Positions 1 through 10,800 of a DNA stretch of 64,000 nucleotides are shown piece after piece. Source of the DNA: Lineus longissimus (Eukaryota; Nemertea; Pilidiophora; Heteronemertea; Lineidae); the NCBI RefSeq assembly GCF_910592395.1, contig NC_088309.1, positions 2,501-66,500 of the forward strand. Direction: 5' to 3'. Positions within the stretch are counted from its first letter, which is position 1, and each line of letters opens with the position of its first letter. Position numbers and translations under genes: made by a program. The notes under the pieces are model-generated. The model saw only the letters and a program-made list of their open reading frames with translations. It was not told the origin of the DNA and made no database searches.

Positions 1-186
1 AGGGTTTAAAAAAAAATTTTGTTCTTAGATGGCCAGAGTCCTCTATTAAAACATGTGTACATTACGTGTACATTGTTGTGCATAGGTTTTGGTACTCATT
101 GGACCAATCAATCTGCACAAAATTTTATATGTGTCAAGAAGAACCCTTTGCCAATAGCATAATAAAGTTTTTAAAAATTCCAATAC
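1..186. other. Host flank left of the transposon, with target-site duplication
   Basis: No gene is visible in this stretch. Its last six bases (181-186, CAATAC) are the left copy of the target-site duplication. The same six bases follow the right end of the element at 7366-7371. Joining 1-186 to 7372 onward would restore the pre-insertion host sequence. Confidence 0.7.
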
Positions 187-325
187 TACGGAAGCGTATT
201 AGTGCCAACAAAAAAAATAAAAAACTAACTCATACGTACGACTTATTATCGCATTCGTTTGACTTTTTGACTCATACGTACGACTTGTTATCTCATACGT
301 ACGACTTATTATCTTATACGTACGA
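187..325 (+). repeat. Left terminal inverted repeat
   Basis: It begins TACGGAAGCGTATTAGTG, continues through an A-rich spacer (about 209-224) and enters the first subterminal repeats. It matches the reverse complement of 7227-7365 apart from about two substitutions, near 266 and 293. Confidence 0.92.
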
Positions 326-917
326 CTTTTATCTCATACGTACGACTTATCATCTCATACGTACGACTTATTATCTCATACGTATGAGTTATTATCTCAT
401 ACGTACGACTTATCATCTATGAGTTATTATCTCATACGTATGAGATAATATCTCATACGTACGACTTATCATCTCATACGTACGACTTATTATCTCATAC
501 GTATAATATATTATCTCATACGTATGAGTTATTATCTCATACGTACGACTTATCATCTCATATGTATAATATATTATCTCATACGTATTAGTTATTATCT
601 CATACGTACGACTTATCATCTCATACGTACGACTTATCATCTCATACGTACGACTTTTATCTCATACGTACGACTTTTATCTCATACTTACGACTTTTAT
701 CTCATACGTACGACTTATTATCTCATACGTATGAGTTATTATCTCATACGTATGAGTTATTATCTCATACGTACGACTTATTATCTCATACGTACGACTT
801 TTATCTCATACGTACGACTTATTATCTCATACGTACGACTTTTATCTCATACGTACGACTTATCATCTCATACGTACGAGTTATTATCTCATACGTATGA
901 GTTATTATCTCATACGT
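228..917. repeat. Left subterminal tandem array, about 21-bp unit
   Basis: About 33 copies of a 20-21 bp unit with core CATACGTACGACTTATTATCT. Many copies are inverted-type variants (CATACGTATGAG), so motif orientation is mixed within the array. Each unit centres on the palindrome TACGTA. Reading frames across it are an artefact of the repeat. Inferred role: multiple transposase binding sites, as in other transposons with subterminal repeats. Confidence 0.9.
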
Positions 918-1584
918 AGTTGAATACAAGTAGACTCTCAGTCTCGCCACAGAGGGCCTCCGCTACGCTACGCGTATAGCCGCCATTTTGATTCTCACCA
1001 CGTGCGCACCGATTTTTGCTTGTCCTGTCGATCGGCTCTTATTAGCTCAGCATCTGTACAGTTTGGTAGGTATTGTCAGTCCAGATGGCCAGGTCAATAT
1101 GAAGAGAACGCCCAATAATATGAAGAGAACGCCCAATATTAATATTGTCTCTCAGATACCTGGGAAACGCACGAGATTGAGAGCATCTCAGTTTCAAATT
1201 CTTTTGTGGAGGAGGTCCCCCATTAGGCCTAGACCCCCCGCCAAAGTTCGCGCCTGCGGTGCTCACATATTCGGGCTTCGCCCTCAATAGAGCCCCCCCC
1301 CCCCCCCCGTCCAGCTACGCTGGATCCGCCCCTGTAGTCTGTACAAACGATGTCTCTTACAGGCCTAGGCCGATCATATCTTGATGAGGATCATGGAATG
1401 AAGTGACACAACTGTGTAGTTATAAATCTCAAGCCTCAAGAACCGACACACTCTCCTCTTTTATTCAACATATATAGGGCCTATATTTATATTCAATATT
1501 CTGAGTTTGAAAATATATATATCGAAGTTGGCGGTGCGGGTTACTGATCAAGATTGTATAGGCCTACGTTTATTGTTTCAGGTG
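918..1584 (+). other. Transposon 5' non-coding region of the HECT gene
   Basis: No convincing coding sequence. A TATA-like TTATAAAT lies at about 1420-1427. An acceptor-like polypyrimidine stretch ending in AG at 1580-1581 immediately precedes the HECT start codon, so an untranslated first exon upstream is possible. A C-run of about 16 bases sits near 1293-1308. The promoter position is not established. Confidence 0.4.
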
Positions 1585-4301
1585 ATGGCCGGAGAGGAGA
1601 AAAACAAATTGATGTGGCTGGAGTTTATGAGGGAAAGATGTGGGGAAGATGTCTTAGAACGATTGGAAAAAGACAAGGTAGGTAGCCAATGCAGGCCTCG
1701 CATAAAATTGTTGATGCCGGTATATAAGCCTCTGTCACCCTATTCCAGCAGCCATGGGACTGTTACACAGGCCGACAGGCGCAATGACTCACAGGTATAG
1801 CCTGTTGTGTTAGCTTTATTTATATCTTCTGTCACAACTGGTCATTCACAAAAAATTCTACCTCCGAGATCCGGCCAGTGATAATGCAACCCTGCTCTTG
1901 GGCAGGTCTTCCATCCCATAAAGTTCACCTTCACAAAAACTATTAGCAGTCATACCAGAGACACAGCCAATGTCACAACCCTTTATTCAGTTATTACAAC
2001 CCTGGAGGAATTATAAAAAAGTTAATTCAAATAAACTACGTTATCTAAAAAGAAACCAGTAGTTTAATTATTAGGAAAGAAATGACAGCATCCTTTTTCC
2101 TCTGATTGCAGATCGATCACATGAATATCCAGCTGTTGAGTGATGTAGAGCTGAGTACCTATGTGCCGATCATAGGGGATCGACTGGCCGTTCGTCACTA
2201 TAAATTTGATGAGGGATCCAGAAGTTTGCATCAAGCAACCGGCACTAGTACAAGGGTTGATCACGAGTATGAAAAGCGAACACTGTTTACTAAGCTCCGC
2301 GAAAAAATGGGATTGCATTCGGCAGGAGGAAAGGGTAGCGACGATAAGAAAGATGGTGAGCACAATACCAAGAGCAAAGGAAAAGGGAACAAAAAGACCA
2401 CTCGGGTGATCGAAATCGGCTGGCTGCATCAAGGGAAGCAGATCAGAAATCGAATGGGGGGAGGAACGAGGAAAGTGACAATGTTAAAAACTTCTGGCAA
2501 GAAAGAGCTTCTCGCCGAGGCGAAGAATCTCTTCTTTACAAACGGCAAATCAAAATTTTGTCGCATAGAGGATGTATCATGCGACATCCTCGATTTTCAG
2601 GAAGGGAAACTTCCCGATGGTGCAACCGTTGGGCACATCTATGAAGAGGTTAAAATGGGTTTGGTGAGGGTGTACTTGTCAACTCGTTTGATAGAAAAGA
2701 CAAGTTCTGATGTTGCCGGTGTGGTCGACGATGAAGAAGAGGTAAATGATCACCTGCCTATCATTTCGTTTAGTCCGAACTCAACAGTAGTAAAGACCGG
2801 GCCAGTAAGTCCAGACTACCATTATTGGGAGGATGACGACACGCTACCTTTTGTTGGAAGCTGCGAGCTTGTAACAACATCCACTCCAATCGCTGAACAC
2901 ACTGTAGAGCCGAACAGACCTACAACAACTTCGCCCCGCTTTAAGTCCAATATACTTGCCATGGAAGATTTTCCACCAACACTTCCTGATATAGTTCATT
3001 TCCGCGCCAGAGGTACATCCAAGGCTAGCCATGAATCACCATCGTCCAAGCCTTCAGCATCGTCAAAGCCTTCAGCATCGCCAAAGCCTTCAGCATCAGT
3101 TGCCAAACTGGATGACAATCACAATTCGCCATTACCTACGTCATCAGGTGCCAATCCGCCGACTTCAAACTATGAATCACCTTTACGAATGCCTACAGCG
3201 TCAGTTGCCAGTCACTCGTTATCATTTGGTTTTGAACCCTCGCTTGAAGTTGAACCGTCATTTCATGAGATCTTGGACAATCGATCCAGTTATATGGGCG
3301 TCAGCTCAACCTTAATAACGCTCCACAGGGCAAAACTTATGGAGGAAATGGTTACAAATTTCAAGGACTCTGAAATCGTAGATTCACCAACCAGATTTTC
3401 TTTCATTGATGAGCGAGGTATCGACAGTAGCGGCGTTTCGAGGGATGCATACTCTCTGTTCTGGAAAGAACTGTTTTTACGTGCTTCAGAGGGGGAGGAA
3501 TGCAGAGTTCCTGTTATATTGGCTCACTGGCAAGATGAAGAATGGAAAGCCGTTGGAAGAATTCTCTTGAAGGGTTACATAGATCATGGTTTCTTTCCAC
3601 TAATGCTTGCAAAAGCTTTTACTGTAGCCCTAGTGCTAGGAGAGCAGCAGGTGACACCGGAATGTTTGTATGAATCGTTCATGACGTACCTAAGTGGGGT
3701 AGACCGAGATGTTGTGAAGGAGGCCATGGCGGGGACGTTGGATGAAGAGAACCAAGAAATGTTTGAAGAGCTATTGGATCGCTTTGGGTACACCTCGATA
3801 CCCTCAGAAAACATCAGAGGCACCCTGATACAGATCGCCCATAAGGAAATAATTCAAAAGCCAATGTACATATTGGATAAAATGGCGGAAGTTTCAAGAG
3901 ATACTCTTCAACCAAAGCTACCCACTTGTACGCAAATAACAGAGATGTACGAGGTAAGGAGGCCAACACCAAGACGACTAAACAAGTTGCTGAGGGCTAT
4001 AACAACAACAAGGGCCGAACGAAATACTTTTTCATTCCTTAAGCGATTCATTTCTGCACTTGACGAAGCATCTTTGAAAGGTTTTTTGAGGTTAATGACG
4101 GGGGCCGACAGTATCGTAGTTGATGGGATCAACGTTACCTTCAGCCGACTTGAGGGAGTCGAACGGCGTCCAATATTCAGAACGTGTGGTCCATGTCCGA
4201 CTCTGGAATTGCCGAGCACCTATCAAACCTACCCGGATTTTCGGATGGAATTGAAATCGGTGCTCGACAATCCAGAGTCGTACAAAATGGACATGGCGTA
4301 G
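1585..4301 (+). CDS. HECT-domain E3 ubiquitin ligase-like protein carried by the transposon
   Basis: Two coding exons, 1585-1677 and 2112-4301, joined in phase 0 (donor AAG/GTAGGT, acceptor TGATTGCAG/ATC), give 760 aa. Residues 1-55 resemble a small SAM-like helical module (LERLEKDK, then LLSDVELSTYVPIIGDRL). A middle domain begins near RVIEIGWLHQG and ends near VGHIYEEVKMGLVRVYLSTR. I recognise it only as a segment that recurs in uncharacterised repetitive animal HECT proteins. A Ser/Pro-rich linker with KPSAS repeats follows. A HECT domain covers about residues 438-757: N-lobe motif DERGIDSSGVSRDAYSLFW, C-lobe motif TCGPCPTLELPSTY with likely catalytic Cys near 723. Known: HECT enzymes carry ubiquitin on that Cys. 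Inferred: an active ligase encoded as a second gene of the element; substrate unknown. The start is the first ATG in frame before the exon 1 donor. Confidence 0.85.
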
Positions 4302-4367
4302 GCACATTGTGTTTTCCTTATCAACGGTTTTAGGGATATTTTCATGAGCCTTTTGAGTCCTCTCCAC

Positions 4368-4373
4368 AATAAA
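4368..4373 (+). terminator. Polyadenylation signal of the HECT gene
   Basis: AATAAA lies 67 bases past the HECT stop codon at 4301. It is the nearest canonical signal. Confidence 0.55.
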
Positions 4374-4423
4374 TGCCAATGTGCATGGCTGCAATATGTG
4401 TTTTAAAAGTATCATTACCTGGG

Positions 4424-4715
4424 CTAAGATTAATGGTTGGCCTATTTTGGTTGTGTTTGGTAGGGGGTGCGAAGAGAGCCCCCCACCCTGTGTTCAATCT
4501 AATCGTTGTTTGTAATTGTACCTTATATGCCAAGATTAATGGTTGACCTATTTTGGTTGTGTTTGGTAGGGGGTGCAAAGAGAGCCCCCCCCCCCCCCCA
4601 CCCTGTGTTCAATCTAATCGTTGTTTGTAATTGTACCTTATATGCCAAGATTAATGGTTGACCTATTTTGGTTGTGTTTGGTAGGGGGTGCAAAGAGAGC
4701 CCCCCACCCTATTGT
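4424..4715. repeat. Three-copy tandem repeat, 107-115 bp unit, inside the transposon
   Basis: Copies start near 4425, 4532 and 4647, each beginning AAGATTAATGGTTG and containing GGTAGGGGGTGC followed by a C-run. The length difference comes from the C-run, which has about 15 C in the second copy. It lies between the two transposon genes. Confidence 0.85.
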
Positions 4716-5494
4716 TTGTACATGTAATTATCTGTGCCATCAACTATTAAAGTAGCTGACTTATTTTGTTGATGGCATATTGTTTGCTGAAAGGAATGCC
4801 GAGTCCCATTACCAATAAAACGCATTTTCTATACTTGTTTTTGTTACTGTTCTGAAATTCTTGGTTGTCAGACGATCGGTATGGATGTGTATTATCATAA
4901 ATTCTTGACATATTACTCATAGGTAATATATTCTTGGTATTATCAAGAATATATATTCTTGGTGTTATACACAATTGTATTAAGTCGTACCATTGATTGA
5001 TTGGTAGAGCAGGCGGCAACATCCCGGTAATCGTACCGGTAGTTTGGGAACACAGTAGATAGTTTTAAAATGGCTGGGAGAGCATCCAGCATTTTTGTCC
5101 TGACAGAGCCACAGTTGAAATCCTGTAATCATCCTGTAATCATCATCACCTTCTTCTGAGGTTTAGCACACTTTTCTACATTACCAACTTTGGAAAAGTA
5201 AACTTAAACATGTTTTTCAGTGCATGCCTTACTTTGTTCATTTTATAACAATCATAATACCACTATGTGAATATATTATACATGAATAAGTACACACATC
5301 ACGTTAAAAGTCGCTATAAGTCCCTCTCGCACCTGAACAACTGATACGGCAGCTACAAGGACATGAAAGTTTCAGGTTTGCCGTGAGAGGGACATTCCCC
5401 AGACGTCGTCAGCCTTGCATACCTTGGAAGAAGGCCTACCAGTCAGTTTTTGGATCAGTTAGTGATTGTGCCTTGGAAGCGAGACACAGCAACC
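4716..5494. other. Transposon intergenic region and integrase 3' side
   Basis: No gene is seen. An imperfect inverted repeat at 5319-5395 (arms GTCCCTCTCGCACCTGAA and a near complement) could form a hairpin about 100-175 bases past the integrase stop codon. An AATAAA at about 4815 faces plus. Confidence 0.4.
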
Positions 5495-6907
5495 TCAAAG
5501 ATTTGTAAGAATTTCATTTCTTAGGTATCTGTACAACAAAAGCCCCTCCGTGGGGGTTGTCGGGGGAGACAAGCCAGCTTCTGCCATTAATAGGCACGAC
5601 AAGTCAAAAACGTCTTCGTCGCAAGGAAGACGGCCCTTGGGTGTGCATTCTGTGAGGCATGTATCTACCTGTTGGTCCGTTACCGCGCAAATTTGGCTTT
5701 CTCCCCCGACGAGATGTGGTAGGTTGTACATCATCAGCGGTCTACCACTAGGCGCTATTTGATTACGACAGGGACGAATTCTGTGACAATTCCACAAGTG
5801 GACAAGCTCGTCAAGATCGTTCTGGAAAAGAAAGAGATGTGTATAGGTTATAATACTTCTGTAAAATATTCTGTTCACAACACTCTGCATTGATAATATA
5901 ATTTCCTCTTCTATCTATTTATGTATTTTGTACTCATCTTTGGGTGAGTTAAACATCAATGAAGTGTTGTCATGCACCGATCTCACCCCCACTTACCGGT
6001 AGGCCTACATGTACCGGTAACTAGCTATGAACTCGGCGGTAAAGCTAATAAGACTTTCTGGACCAGGGCTTACCTGAATTAATTGCATGAAGCAAAATTG
6101 GGTCAAACATTTGTCCAAGCGGTCACCTGAGAAGTCGTCGTTTTCTTTCATTTCTTGGAACAGATTCATCCAAAACTGAGCATTTTGTCTTCGATTCATT
6201 GACCACCAGCACTCGATTCTTTGATTGTGGTTACTTGATCCAAATATGACACTTCGCCTGCTGAACTCATCAACGTGGTCATGTCTCATGAACCTCTGCA
6301 TATCTGCGACATGTCCATTCTCAGTACCTGGATCCATCCTTAGCCTTTTCGGGCAACCCCTTCGACTTCGAATTGCTTGCATGAAGTAACTCGCGATAAC
6401 GGCCGGATCACTGTTTGTACGATAGGCTTCAAGCCACACGAGGAATCTGGAAAAACCATCAATGCACCCATTGATGCATATGCCGAACGGTTTTAACTTG
6501 TCATACCCATCAATGTGCCAAGCGAAGTCGGGTCCCGGGTTTTGATAAAGGCGCCTTCTCAGCCTGTTCCGTCGCCTGTATGCAACTCCCTCAGGATCGA
6601 TGATATGTTGTAGATAACGAACTTCATTCTGAGTGACGACAAGTCCGTTTTGTATGCACTTCAAGTGCATGAACTTGTAACCATGAAGTTTCCCTGCCGC
6701 CACCACCTCTTTCATTATAAACAAAGCAACGTCAAGTATGTCAGCCTTATTCTTGCGTCTGCATAAGCCAGACTTGGAGAGGATCCGGTTCAAGGTCCGG
6801 AGACTGAGTATGATGCCGTCGACATGAGCTAGTGTTTTTATAATCTCTTTGTAATTGAGCCCCAGATAGAAATAGACGCGCACCTTGTCACCAACGGCGT
6901 CCGCCAT
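5495..6907 (-). CDS. DDE integrase-type transposase (IS3EU-like)
   Basis: Two exons on the minus strand, 6907-6074 and 5821-5495, joined in phase 0 (donor CAG/GTAAGC, acceptor CTTTTCCAG/AAC), give 386 aa. The N-terminal 60 residues are helical and basic and probably form a helix-turn-helix. The rve-type catalytic core shows WHIDGYDKLKPFGICINGC (D133), RMDPGTENG (D192) and GSSNHNQRIECWW (E232), so the DDE triad is complete. The C-terminal exon has the family motif HLWNCHRIRPCRN followed by PSGRP. Known: this integrase-core family recurs in many copies in fish, cnidarian and amphioxus genomes and uses the triad for strand cutting and transfer. Inferred: it mobilises the surrounding element. The start ATG at 6907 opens directly inside the right subterminal array, and the frame has no lesion. 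Confidence 0.9.
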
Positions 6908-6952
6908 TTTAGAATTCGACAGAACCAGATCCGTATGGCGTATAGTAACTGG

Positions 6953-7325
6953 TACGTATGAGATAACAAGTCGTAGGTATGAGATAACAAGTCGTACGTA
7001 TGAGATAACAAGTCGTACGTATGAGATAACAAGTCGTACGTATGAGATAACAAGGCGTACGTATGAGATAACAAGTCGTACGTATGAGATAACAAGTCGT
7101 ACGTATGAGATAACAAGTCGTACGTATGAGATAATAACTCATACGTATGAGATAATATCTCATACGTATGAGATAATAAGTCGTACGTATGAGATGATAA
7201 GTCGTACGTATGAGATGATAAGTCGTTCGTACGTATAAGATAATAAGTCGTACGTATGTGATAACAAGTCGTACGTATGAGTCAACAAGTCAAACGAATG
7301 CGATAATAAGTCGTACGTATGAGTT
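6953..7325. repeat. Right subterminal tandem array, about 21-bp unit
   Basis: About 17 copies of the same motif as at 228-917 but in inverse orientation (GTACGTATGAGATAACAAGTC). It is only about half as long as the left array. One copy carries an extra GTTC insertion near 7226. It begins about 45 bases from the integrase start codon, so the transposase promoter must lie within or next to it. Confidence 0.9.
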
Positions 7326-7365
7326 AGTTTTTTATTTTTTTTGTTGGCACTAATACGCTTCCGTA
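7227..7365 (-). repeat. Right terminal inverted repeat
   Basis: Inverse of 187-325, ending CGCTTCCGTA, and followed by the second CAATAC duplication at 7366-7371. Confidence 0.92.
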
Positions 7366-7371
7366 CAATAC

Positions 7372-7852
7372 CGATTGCCTGAGAAAAAAAGATTTCTGTA
7401 CACCATATCCATCAAAACGTCACTGGCGCATTGATATGGCCCTGTCAAAGTACAAGTTTTAAACTGACCAGTGAGACCACATTTTCTTAAATATATTATC
7501 AAAAAGCATATTTCTGAGATGGCCCGACTCTGTAGATTAAGAATCAACCACAGATTGAGAATTAATTCCACTTTGGTCCATCCCAGCCATGTATTTAACA
7601 CAACTTGACATTTTGATAAGCTCTATGTGACTGTGCCACACTTCCGGTCGTGGATGAATACAGGTCTCTGCCCATCAAAATAATTTTTTTTTTTTCTTTC
7701 GCTGACCCATTAAAAAGATTATAATGCATAATATACTGCAATTTCTTTTAAATATATTGAAAGACATAGAAATGCCAGCCAACCAAACTTAGAGAGCCGC
7801 TGTCCACACTTTCGTTCACACTTTCGTCCACAGTTTACACCTACCCGACAAA
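7372..7852 (+). promoter_or_regulatory. Host promoter-side region of the GH63-like gene
   Basis: No coding sequence is seen. It lies between the transposon and the hydrolase start codon and should hold the promoter and 5' leader. No TATA box is evident. A short CTTTCGTxCAC repeat occurs just upstream of the ATG. Confidence 0.4.
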
Positions 7853-10800
7853 ATGGCCGACGCAGAGGAAAGGCGACTTGAAGAAGATGCAAGAAGAGAT
7901 GAGAACTGGAAGAGGTGGGGCCCTTATCTGTCTGAAAGACAATGGGGTACTGTTCGTGAAGACTACTCTCCAGACGGAGACTGGTAAGTTAGTTGTCCGA
8001 CAATAAATATAACCTGTAGGGCCTAGGCCTAGGATAGATAAAGACATTTCAGAGTTGTACGGTTTCCATGGTTTCTTTCTATTTTCGGATAGGCCTAGCC
8101 TAGGCCTATTAAATGTAGCATACAACTATTATGTAGGTCGCTACGGTCAGGCGAGCTCGCCGAAATCCTCCGAGTGACTTGGCGTAGCCAACAAAAGACC
8201 ATGTTGTGCTGGTTATGATGCATGCAGCCACTCAATCTTTTGACAAGTTGGCAGCTGTTTTGCTGACTCACTGTGACTGTCGAATTGCGGTCGTTTCGCT
8301 ACACGACCATTTCGCTACATGCCAGTTCGCTACATGCCAGTTCGTTACATAGTTCGGTCGTTTCGCTACATGTTCGGTCGTTTCGCTACATAGGCCTATG
8401 GTTATTTCATGTTATGAATTAAATCTTTTTTTACATTTTATTGGGTCATTGCAGTATCAAAAGTCTTTGATACACTTTAACCATAGTCTTTGATACCATT
8501 TCTATCACCACTATCACCATACTCTTGTCATGATCCCTATACTGATCCAATTTCCGACGACGCTCTCTGCTTTGCACTGCCAATATTATTTCACATGTCA
8601 TGATATTAGGCATAGGCTACGAAAGAATTTGCTCCTACAATGGATGACCAATAAAAATGTAAAAAAATATTTAATTCATAACATGAAATAACCATAGGCC
8701 TATGTAGCGAAACGACCGAACATGTAGCGAAACGACCGAACTATGTAACGAACTGGCATGTAGCGAAATGGTCGTGTAGCGAAACGACCGGATACCGTGA
8801 CTGTCGTACGAGACAGAGTTGGCCCGGAAGTGGCGCAATACGCTTGGACAATGGCCATGGGTGTCTGCAAAAATATGGACTCGGGAATGATTGCATCCTT
8901 GCTTTCCGAGTTGGCAGATTCCACATTTAAGCAGCCTCCCATTGTCTAAAGCTTACCGTCGCCACTTCCAGACCAACTCTGTAAGTGCGTGTTCTGTTAG
9001 TGTCAGTGGCCTCAATTCCATGGACTAGTTAGTAGTTGTGGTCCCTTATCTTTCATGTCTTTATGTATTGTATCTATGCCAGGGATTAGGTCCAACCCAG
9101 GTGGACAGTAGCCTAGCTGGACGCCAAACCTGCGGCAAAGATCCTAAGTAAAGAGATATGCCACCAGTATTACTGATAGTGATTGACCTTTTATCAAATG
9201 TTTATTTAGCACGCTGTTTAGGCGACATCTCATTGCACTTTCAGTTGGAACTACTTTTCACATGACCATGCCAGGAGTCGAGCATACAGGTGGGGTGAGG
9301 ATGGCTTATTAGGAATCACAGACCGACAGTGTCGTCTCTGTGTTGGCTTGGCACTCTGGAATGGTAAAGATGCAATATTAAAAGAACGACTCTTTGGCCT
9401 CACTGGACCTCAGGTACTTTGTCATTTATATCATTTCTGTATAGTGTTCTCACAGTCGGCGATGTTGGAGCATCCTCATCAATCCAGAGTCAGTCTTATC
9501 CTCTTCCTCTCGCACACGTTACTCACCCTGGAATAAACCGATGGTTATTCGTGGGACGATGAGGACAAATCTACTCCGTCCAATCAAAAAGGCTCTTACA
9601 TCTTTCCTGGAAACTCAGTTGATATTGAAAAAAGTCACCTTATCTAAAATGCGCATAGACATTAAGAATATATGCAGCAATTTTCACTCTTTGGGTTTTA
9701 AATGCACGGTAATCCAGAAACAGTAGAGTGTTGACTTAGTCAACTCTGGAGAATTACACTGTACATCTAGCAGCAATCACACCACCTCAAACTCTGCATA
9801 AGTCAAGTATAGTTCATGACACTACTTGACATTACATTCCTCCTTAGGGTAACCATGGTGTACATCTAGCAGCAATCACACCACCTCAAACTCTGCATAA
9901 GTCAAGTATAGTTCATGACACTACTTGACATTACATTCCTCCTCAGGGTAACCATGGTGAGGATGTGAAGGAGTTGTACTACTACATCGATAGTACTCCG
10001 AGCCACTCCTACATGAAGGCCCTGTACAAGTACCCCCAGGCAGAGTATCCATATAGCTGGCTTGTTGATGAGGCCAGTAGGAGAGGAGTTGACCAGCCAG
10101 AGTTTGAGGTCGAGGACACAGGTAAGCTGGCTTGTTGATGAGGCCAGTAGGAGAGGAGTTGACCAGCCAGAGTTTGAGGTCGAGGACACAGGTAAGTTGG
10201 CTTGTTGATTAGACCAGTGGGAGAGGAGTTGACCAGCCAGAGTTTGAGGTCGAGGACACAGGTAAGTTGGCTTGTTGATTAGACCAGTGGGAGAGGAGTT
10301 GACCAGCCAGAGTTTGAGGTCGAGGACACAGGTAAGCTGGCTTGTTGATTAGACCAGTGGGAGAGGAGTTGACCAGCCAGAGTTTGAAGTCGAGGACACA
10401 GGTGTGCTGGCTTGTTGATGAGGCCAGTAGGAGAGGAGTTGACCAGCCAGGAGTTTGAGGTCGAGGACACAGGTAAACTGGCTTGTTGATGAGGCCAGTA
10501 GGAGAGGAGTTGACCAGCCAGAGTTTTGGTCAAAGATACAGGTGTGCTGGCTTGTTGATGAGACCAGTGGGAGATTAGTTGACCAGCCAGAGTTTGAGGT
10601 CAAAGATACAGGTGTGCTGGCTTGTTGATGAGACCAGTAGGAGAGGAGTTGACCAGCCAGAGTTTTGGTCAAAGATACAGGTGTGCTGGCTTGTTGATGA
10701 GACCAGTAGGAGAGGAGTTGACCAGCCAGAGTTTGAGGTCAAAGATACAGGTGTGCTGGCTTGTTGATGAGACCATAGTAGGAGAGGAGTTGACCAGCCA

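Larger units (their letters stand above)
187..7365. mobile_element. Complete IS3EU-like DNA transposon (7,179 bp) with HECT and DDE genes
   Basis: Seen directly: 187-325 and 7227-7365 are inverted copies about 139 bp long with roughly two mismatches. The termini are TACGGAAGCG and its complement, and both ends are flanked by the 6-bp direct repeat CAATAC (181-186 and 7366-7371). Inside lie two intact split genes facing each other, a HECT-domain protein on plus and a DDE integrase on minus. The inverted repeats run into arrays of a roughly 21-bp motif. Known: as I recall the Repbase classification, IS3EU elements make 6-bp duplications and begin with TAY. Inferred: superfamily assignment, and recent or even current activity, from the near-identical ends, perfect duplication and open frames. 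Confidence 0.88.

Noticed and set aside
187-917. CRISPR array
   Set aside because: The units are contiguous with no unique spacers, and the genome is eukaryotic.
66-919. Open frames rich in SHTYDLL and LIRTTYY repeats
   Set aside because: They are translations of the transposon subterminal array, with no start context and no conservation expected.
1507-1800. Longer 97-codon reading of HECT exon 1 starting at 1507
   Set aside because: An acceptor-like site ends at 1581 and a donor at 1678. Only 1585-1677 joins in phase with the main exon, and the rest is untranslated or intronic.
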